Positions 12,694-16,871 of a DNA stretch of 16,871 bases are shown one piece after another. The first letter of the stretch is position 1. Each line of letters begins with the position of its first letter. The notes below the pieces were generated by a model. It had not been told where the DNA came from. It searched no databases and worked only from the letters and a program-made list of their open reading frames with translations. The stretch lies in NCBI GenBank assembly GCA_903862375.1, contig CAIOXR010000003.1, forward strand, positions 1 to 16,871, given 5' to 3'. Both the position numbers and the translations under genes were made by a program. The stretch is from an uncultured bacterium (GTDB taxonomy: Bacteria > Patescibacteriota > Minisyncoccia > Phycocordibacterales > UBA9973).

Positions 12694-13734
12694 ATGAATA
12701 AAAAATATATTTTCAAAGTAAATGGCATGCATTGTAACTCCTGTGTTTTATTAACAGAAAGTGAATTAAAGGAATTACCAAATATAACAAAAGTTAAAAC
12801 AAGTTTGAAGAATAATTCAATCGAAGTAGAGGGTGACTTTGGAGAAAAAAGTGAGGAAGAAATTGCGGGTGAATTATCTCTTTTACTAAAGCCTCATGGT
12901 TATAATTTAACTTCTAAAAAATCAAATAACGATAACCATATTCAAAAAGAAGTAAATTGGTCTGATTTCAAAGTTGCTATTCCTATCGCTATAGCATTCT
13001 TAACATTATTTATAATTTTACAAAAGATTGGATTAGTAAATCTGGTGAATACTTCAAAAGTATCTTATGGCACTTCTTTTATCATTGGGATAATCGCGTC
13101 ACTTTCTACTTGTATGGCTGTTGTCGGAGGATTAGTCTTGTCTATGTCTGCAACTTTTGCCAAAGATGGAGACAGAGTAAAACCCCAACTACTCTTCCAC
13201 GGAGGAAGAATAGTATCATTCTTTGTGTTTGGAGGAATCATCGGAGCACTTGGAAGTGTATTTACATTAAACACTAGTGCAACGTTTATATTAAGCATGT
13301 TTATCGGAATTGTAATGCTTATAATGGGCATTAATCTTTTAGGTATTTTTAATACTACAAAAAGAATGCAAATAAGTATGCCGAAATTTATCTCAACAAA
13401 AGCATACAATCTTTCAAAATTAAACCATACACTTACTCCTCTTTTAGTCGGTATCGCTACATTTTTCTTACCTTGCGGATTTACTCAGTCAATGCAAGTA
13501 TACACCCTCTCAACTGGTAGCTTCTTTAATGGAGCTTTAACAATGCTTTCTTTTGCTTTAGGTACACTGCCAGTCCTTGCTATTGCAAGCTTCAGTTCAT
13601 TCAGCATTAAGAATAGTAGCAAGAGCGGTATATTCTTTAAAACAGCAGGACTTATCGTCATACTTTTTGCTATAATGAATATATTGAACAGTATAGTCGT
13701 GATAGGATTAATAAAACCATTATTTAATTTTTAA
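12694..13734 (+). CDS. Fusion of heavy-metal-associated domain to CcdA/DsbD-like (TauE/SafE-annotated) membrane domain
   Basis: 346 residues. Residues 1-72 are an HMA domain with the CxxC metal site MHCNSC (Cys14, Cys17). After a polar linker, a helix at about 93-110 leads to a six-helix membrane domain. One lone cysteine lies in its first helix (Cys140, SLSTCMAVVGG) and another in an LPCG motif (Cys261). In DsbD the two membrane cysteines that carry electrons are Cys163 and Cys285, 122 residues apart; here the gap is 121. This suggests a thiol-disulfide electron relay of the DsbD_2 type rather than sulfite export. The HMA CxxC could be its copper-binding or redox partner. The gene follows copA by four bases and ends the operon before a large palindrome. 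Confidence 0.85.
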   Translation: MNKKYIFKVNGMHCNSCVLLTESELKELPNITKVKTSLKNNSIEVEGDFGEKSEEEIAGELSLLLKPHGYNLTSKKSNNDNHIQKEVNWSDFKVAIPIAIAFLTLFIILQKIGLVNLVNTSKVSYGTSFIIGIIASLSTCMAVVGGLVLSMSATFAKDGDRVKPQLLFHGGRIVSFFVFGGIIGALGSVFTLNTSATFILSMFIGIVMLIMGINLLGIFNTTKRMQISMPKFISTKAYNLSKLNHTLTPLLVGIATFFLPCGFTQSMQVYTLSTGSFFNGALTMLSFALGTLPVLAIASFSSFSIKNSSKSGIFFKTAGLIVILFAIMNILNSIVVIGLIKPLFNF

Positions 13735-13736
13735 AA

Positions 13737-13866
13737 TATATAATTTTTTATAAAATAGTCTTATTGGAGGGGCGTGCGCAAGGCTGTCGAGCCGAGCAAT
13801 GAGGAAAATTTCAGCAGAAATTTATCCGGACCCTCCAATGAGAGCTATTTTGTAAAAAATTATATA
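13737..13866 (+). repeat. Long palindrome, copy B of the dispersed repeat
   Basis: Arms 13737-13771 and 13831-13866 are complementary with few differences (TATATAATTTTTTA, AAAATAG, ATTGGAGGG). They begin two bases after the copper operon stop codon. The core reads GTGCGCAAGGCTGTCGAGCC, GAGCAATGAGG, then the perfect hairpin AAATTTC-AGCA-GAAATTT (13807-13824) and TATCCGG. The core parallels copy A in recG and copy C next to it. It can also serve as the operon terminator. No ORF is present. Confidence 0.8.
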
Positions 13867-13878
13867 GTCTAATTCAAA

Positions 13879-14040
13879 AATTTTTATATTAAAATATCAT
13901 TTTGTAACTAAAATAGCTCTTTTCGAAATCCACACAATAAAATTCTGCTGAATTTTTTGCTCCTACTCGGGCCGACGCCCTCCGTAAGGCATTTCTCAAA
14001 GACTATTTTAATTACAAAATATTAAAAAAATATAAAAATT
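13879..14040 (-). repeat. Long palindrome, copy C of the dispersed repeat
   Basis: The outer arms (from 13879 and to 14040) are complementary over about 55-60 bases with some mismatches, including ATTTTGTAA and TAAAATAG. On the minus strand the core reads GCCTTACGGAGG, CGAGTAGGAG, then hairpin AAAATTC-AGCA-GAATTTT (13940-13957) and ATTGTG. It matches copy A in recG closely over the first blocks but has opposite orientation to copy B. It lies between the copper operon and the cupredoxin gene. Confidence 0.8.
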
Positions 14041-14060
14041 ATACAAACAACATAAACAAT

Positions 14061-14477
14061 ATGAATAAAAATACAATTATAGCAATAATAATAGCAATAG
14101 GGCTCATAGGTCTTGGTTTATATATTAAGAATAATAGAAACCAGACTTCAAACGATACAATAAATAAAGTTTCTACAGAAGTTACAAACGTGAATAATGT
14201 TTCTGTGGTAGACGGAAAACAAATAATTGAAATAAATGCAAAAGGTGGATATACACCAAGGAAAAGCTTTGCGAAGTCAGGTATACCTACAATATTACGT
14301 TTTAATACAAAAGGAACTTTTGATTGCTCTTCGTCTGTAAGAATCCCTAGTATGAACATTTCTAAAATCCTTCCTCAGTCTGGCGTTACAGACATAGATC
14401 TAGGCACACAAAAAACAGGAACCTTAAATGGTTCCTGTGGTATGGGCATGTATCCTTTTGAAATTGAATTTCAATAG
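14061..14477 (+). CDS. Membrane-anchored cupredoxin-like protein
   Basis: The 138 residues start with one hydrophobic anchor (5-22) and a polar Asn/Thr-rich linker, then a cupredoxin domain (about 54-138) outside the membrane. The domain pattern is GGYTPRKSFAKSGIPTILRF, FDCSSSVRIPSM and GSCGMGMYPFEIEF. Likely copper ligands are Cys89, Cys126 and Met128 or Met130; there is no His in the C-terminal loop. This Cys/CGMxM form occurs in cupredoxin domains attached to copper ATPases or encoded beside them. It follows the copper operon across two palindromes and may be read from it or from an AT-rich promoter near 14030. It converges on the b5 gene with six bases between the stop codons. The opposing operon's terminator lies in its 3' end. 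Confidence 0.85.
   Translation: MNKNTIIAIIIAIGLIGLGLYIKNNRNQTSNDTINKVSTEVTNVNNVSVVDGKQIIEINAKGGYTPRKSFAKSGIPTILRFNTKGTFDCSSSVRIPSMNISKILPQSGVTDIDLGTQKTGTLNGSCGMGMYPFEIEFQ
14415..14437 (-). terminator. Terminator of the minus-strand redox operon, inside the cupredoxin coding sequence
   Basis: A perfect 9-bp stem, ACAGGAACC with GGTTCCTGT around a 6-base loop, is followed on the minus strand by TTTTTTGTG. It lies about 47 bases beyond the b5-protein stop codon. The same bases encode Thr-Gly-Thr-Leu-Asn-Gly-Ser-Cys next to the copper site of the cupredoxin on the other strand. Confidence 0.75.
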
Positions 14478-14483
14478 TATATT

Positions 14484-15422
14484 CTAGTCATCTTCTTGAT
14501 CTCCCCATCTTGTTTTTGGAGCAACTACAGAATTTGTATTTGTTATGGTTTGCTGTCCTATAGTCTGACCAACATCCCCTATATAGTAACTAGTAAGCAT
14601 ACTTCTTGCATTTGAGGAATGACTTTTACCTCCTGTAGTAGTTGTAGCATTTGGATCTTTCGTCATATATGCGTCAGTAGCATCCGTACCACAAGTAGCG
14701 AGCATTGCAGCATTCCCACCTGGATGAGAGCCAAAAAATGATGTGATATTATAAACTTTTCCACTTATAAGCAACCAGCAATCTGATTGTTTATTATGCT
14801 TAGATATTTCAGGTAAATTTAAAACTACTCCTCCTGATGCCACTGGTAGTTTCGTTATTGTATTAGTCTTAGTATTATCTAAACTGGATGTAGAAGTAGA
14901 AGATACTGATATTCTTTTATCAATATTAGCCACTGTAGTCGTATTCGTATTATTACTACTTGAAATATTTCCAATAGATTGGTTAAGTGTTCCCAAATAA
15001 TAATCTTTCAACATATTTCTTGCATTTGAAGAATGACTTTTACCTCCTGTAGTAGTTGCAGCATTTGGATCTTTCGTCATATATGCGTCAGTAGCATCCG
15101 TACCACAAGTAGAGAGCATTGCAGCATTCCCACCTGGATGAGAGCCAAAAAAACTTGTAATATCATATACATTATCATTTATAAGCAACCAGCAATCTAA
15201 CTGCTTATTGTGTCTTGTAATCTCACTTAAATTCAAAACTAAACTTTTCCCATCTGTAGATAATTGATTAATCTTATTTTTAGTTATAGTACTTACTTTT
15301 AATCCAGAAACTTGTACACTTGTACTGTCTTTATTATTTTGATAAAAAACTAAACCAGAAGTTAGAATTGCCGTCACTACTACAAAGAAAATAAATAAAG
15401 ATGCACTTGCTAATTTTTTCAT
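14484..15422 (-). CDS. Anchored protein with two cytochrome b5-like heme domains
   Basis: 312 residues with an N-terminal hydrophobic segment (7-26) acting as signal or anchor, so the domains face outside. Domain 1 (about 62-145) and domain 2 (about 200-283) are cytochrome b5 folds. Each has HPGG (His95 and His233) and a second His 35 residues on (His130 and His268, in KSHSSNAR), the two axial heme ligands. Each also has two cysteines (77/106 and 215/244) that could form a disulfide. Ser/Thr/Asn-rich linkers separate them. The domains are nearly identical in DNA, a recent internal duplication. The gene follows the flavocytochrome by 28 bases on the same strand, so electrons could pass from it to these hemes and on to an external acceptor. 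Confidence 0.9.
   Translation of the reverse strand: MKKLASASLFIFFVVVTAILTSGLVFYQNNKDSTSVQVSGLKVSTITKNKINQLSTDGKSLVLNLSEITRHNKQLDCWLLINDNVYDITSFFGSHPGGNAAMLSTCGTDATDAYMTKDPNAATTTGGKSHSSNARNMLKDYYLGTLNQSIGNISSSNNTNTTTVANIDKRISVSSTSTSSLDNTKTNTITKLPVASGGVVLNLPEISKHNKQSDCWLLISGKVYNITSFFGSHPGGNAAMLATCGTDATDAYMTKDPNATTTTGGKSHSSNARSMLTSYYIGDVGQTIGQQTITNTNSVVAPKTRWGDQEDD
14574..14825. repeat. Internal duplication, unit encoding b5 domain 2
   Basis: Matches the unit 414 bases away at 14988-15239. In the core of about 130 bases from 14605 I count only three differences, far fewer than the outer parts of the domain. Such a sharp identity block suggests recent duplication or gene conversion. Confidence 0.8.
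14988..15239. repeat. Internal duplication, unit encoding b5 domain 1
   Basis: Partner of 14574-14825; the matching core starts at 15019. Similarity fades toward the DITSFFG and LLIND parts, so the edges of the domain are older than the core. Confidence 0.8.
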
Positions 15423-15450
15423 AAAATGTTTATTTTTGAATTAATAATTA

Positions 15451-16719
15451 TTAAAAATTAAAATTCTCGTAATGGATTTTTTTAATATCGACACCTAAGG
15501 TCACAAACTGATTCTTCAAACTTTCCATAAGCATTGGTGGACCACAAAAGAATATATCCTTTCCTACCAGTCCATTACTATTTTTCATTATTAATTCTCC
15601 ACTTATATAACCCTTTTCTTTTGCACTCCATAAATTAAATTTAAAATTCGAATTTTTTATTGCTATGTCTTGCAATTCTTTTATATATACTGCCTCAGCC
15701 TCTTCTTTAACAGAATAATAGAAATCAACTTTATAACCTGCCCCTAAATTTTGAGCCATACTATAAAAAGGAGTGATACCTATACCACCAGCTACCCAGA
15801 TCTGGTTATTACTTGCAACGTTTTTATATGAAAAATGCCCATATGGTCCATCTATAACTACTTCATCTCCTTTTATCAAGTTTGTAAGACTGCTTGTATA
15901 GTCGCCTAAATTCTTTACAGTTATCTTTAAAGTCTCATTGCTCTCCCCTGAAGATATAGAGAATGGGTGTGATTCAGAACTTACATTACTACTTTTAAAA
16001 ACAAAGAAAGCAAATTGGCCAGCATTAAAATTCATTCTATCTCCCTGTGTTTCCATTTCTATTTCTATAATATCTTTATTCAACAGTTGTGTATTCTTTA
16101 CTTTGTACTTATATCTCTTTAGAGATAATTTCTCGTAAATAACTTTTCGAATAATTATAACAAATGCAAGTACTACTAGGAGTAGAATATAATAACGGAG
16201 GAATAGATTCCTAGATATATCACTTGAGATAACCATTGTATGTATAACTCCCAAGAAAAAAGCTACAGTAATAAACTTATGAGACATTTTCCAGACATTA
16301 TATTTAAATTTAAAATAAAATGTAAAAGAAAGAAGAATAATCATCAAAAGTAATGATAATATCCCCCAAGTTACAGGCATATCTAAGAATGGTACGAAGA
16401 AAAGTGCAGCAGAGTGAGTCGAAATGAAAATATACTTAACAACAAGGAATAGTGGATGGAATAAAAGCATTGAGAAAGATATAGCCCCTATTTTGCTATG
16501 ATTCGCATAAACCTTATCTAATCCCTTAAAATATTTATCAAACCATTTGAAGCGTCCTGCTAGGATAAGATTAATTGCAAATAAAGTCATACCTACTAGT
16601 CCTAAAATCTGACCCAAGCTAGTCGTAATGGTATTAATATCTACAAACCTAGAAGATATGGGTGCCATCAAACTCCAAATAATAACAGGTATAACCGACA
16701 AAATAATTATGATATTCAT
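15451..16719 (-). CDS. Ferric-reductase-like flavocytochrome (heme membrane domain plus FAD/NAD(P)H domain)
   Basis: 422 residues. The N-terminal half has about six helices and carries two His pairs, His74/His88 (spacing 14) and His147/His160 (spacing 13), the pattern that binds two stacked b-hemes in ferric reductase/NADPH-oxidase proteins. The C-terminal half is a ferredoxin-NADP reductase module: FAD site HPFSISS (251-257), GPYG (291-294), nucleotide site GGIGITPF (311-318), FCGPPMLMESL, and an aromatic C-terminus (YENFNF). It should move electrons from cytoplasmic NAD(P)H through FAD and hemes to the outer face. The tandem b5 protein follows in the same operon, and a cupredoxin lies at its end. 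Acceptor unknown: Fe(III), Cu(II), quinone or oxygen are possible. The ATG is six bases after TATAAT. Confidence 0.9.
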   Translation of the reverse strand: MNIIIILSVIPVIIWSLMAPISSRFVDINTITTSLGQILGLVGMTLFAINLILAGRFKWFDKYFKGLDKVYANHSKIGAISFSMLLFHPLFLVVKYIFISTHSAALFFVPFLDMPVTWGILSLLLMIILLSFTFYFKFKYNVWKMSHKFITVAFFLGVIHTMVISSDISRNLFLRYYILLLVVLAFVIIIRKVIYEKLSLKRYKYKVKNTQLLNKDIIEIEMETQGDRMNFNAGQFAFFVFKSSNVSSESHPFSISSGESNETLKITVKNLGDYTSSLTNLIKGDEVVIDGPYGHFSYKNVASNNQIWVAGGIGITPFYSMAQNLGAGYKVDFYYSVKEEAEAVYIKELQDIAIKNSNFKFNLWSAKEKGYISGELIMKNSNGLVGKDIFFCGPPMLMESLKNQFVTLGVDIKKIHYENFNF

Positions 16720-16725
16720 AATCTT

Positions 16726-16731
16726 ATTATA
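16726..16731 (-). promoter_or_regulatory. -10 box of the flavocytochrome operon
   Basis: On the minus strand a perfect TATAAT lies six bases before the ATG at 16719, again leaderless spacing. The -35 region is AT-only (TTTTTA at 17 bases). Confidence 0.55.
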
Positions 16732-16756
16732 ACAGATATATAGTTAATTAAAAATA

Positions 16757-16870
16757 TTAAATTTTACTATTATTTTTAATATCATCTGCAATTGAAATTT
16801 CTTTTAATCGTTTTAATGCACTTAAAATTCTTTTTTGATCTAATTGTGAATAATTATTTTTCAATAAATA
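16757..16870 (-). CDS. C-terminal fragment of an unknown protein, cut by the window edge
   Basis: An open minus-strand frame runs in from the right edge and stops at TAA (16757-16759), giving the last 37 residues (YLLKNNYSQLDQKR... ending DDIKNNSKI). It has a helical, charged pattern (RILSALKRLKEIS) but no motif that names it. The frame lies 25 bases before the flavocytochrome -10 box and on the same strand. Its true start is outside the window, so it could be a chance open frame. Confidence 0.45.
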   Translation of the reverse strand, partial: YLLKNNYSQLDQKRILSALKRLKEISIADDIKNNSKI

Positions 16871-16871
16871 A

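Noticed and set aside
12694..13734. Plain sulfite exporter
   Set aside because: The HMA domain, the copper operon context and the DsbD-like cysteine spacing fit copper or thiol chemistry better, although the membrane fold may be placed in that family by automatic annotation.

Overview
The window is AT-rich (GC rises only in RNA genes and repeats) and encodes compact bacterial genes in the standard code: TGA acts as stop and Trp is TGG. There is almost no visible Shine-Dalgarno sequence, and several -10 boxes sit 6-7 bases before the start codon. Proteins are small, including a half-size MFS transporter and a soluble histidine kinase. RecG carries a GCRKFPSK insert that I associate with Patescibacteria/CPR (Parcubacteria or Nomurabacteria-like). 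That placement is inference; a genome-level phylogeny would settle it.

Layout. 1-1630: an MscL-type channel, then a soluble histidine kinase and a single-domain response regulator. 1641-3955: a terminator and recG, which carries an in-frame palindromic repeat. 3988-4282: a decayed tRNA copy, a tRNA-Ile with anticodon UAU, a long inverted repeat that includes the tRNA 3' end, and a repeat element. 4283-6166 (minus): ftsH. 6167-6997: a protein-free region with what look like three tandem promoter-to-terminator small-RNA units on the minus strand, ahead of ftsH. 6998-7956: smpB and tmRNA, the two partners of trans-translation. 7949-8300: a hairpin-rich stretch with inverted copies of the tmRNA 3' end. 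8376-9454: an unrecognised small protein and a half-size MFS protein (minus).

9582-13734 is a copper-response operon: a CsoR promoter/operator, csoR, a membrane-anchored DUF305 protein, a CopA-type Cu+ ATPase, and a fusion of a heavy-metal-associated (HMA) domain to a CcdA/DsbD-like domain. 13737-14040 holds two long palindromes of the dispersed repeat family, followed by a membrane-anchored cupredoxin with a CGMGM site. On the opposite strand a two-gene redox operon (ferric-reductase-like flavocytochrome, then a tandem cytochrome b5-domain protein) converges on the cupredoxin; its terminator lies inside the cupredoxin coding sequence. The end of another minus-strand gene is cut by the right edge.

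The copper genes read as sensing (CsoR), export (CopA) and extracytoplasmic binding or redox handling (DUF305, HMA-CcdA fusion, cupredoxin). The neighbouring flavocytochrome and b5 protein could carry electrons from cytoplasmic NAD(P)H across the membrane to an outside acceptor, possibly metal. The most novel items are the dispersed palindromic repeat (inside recG, twice at 13.7-14.0 kb, likely after the tRNA), the putative triple small-RNA array upstream of ftsH, and the inverted copies of RNA-gene 3' ends.
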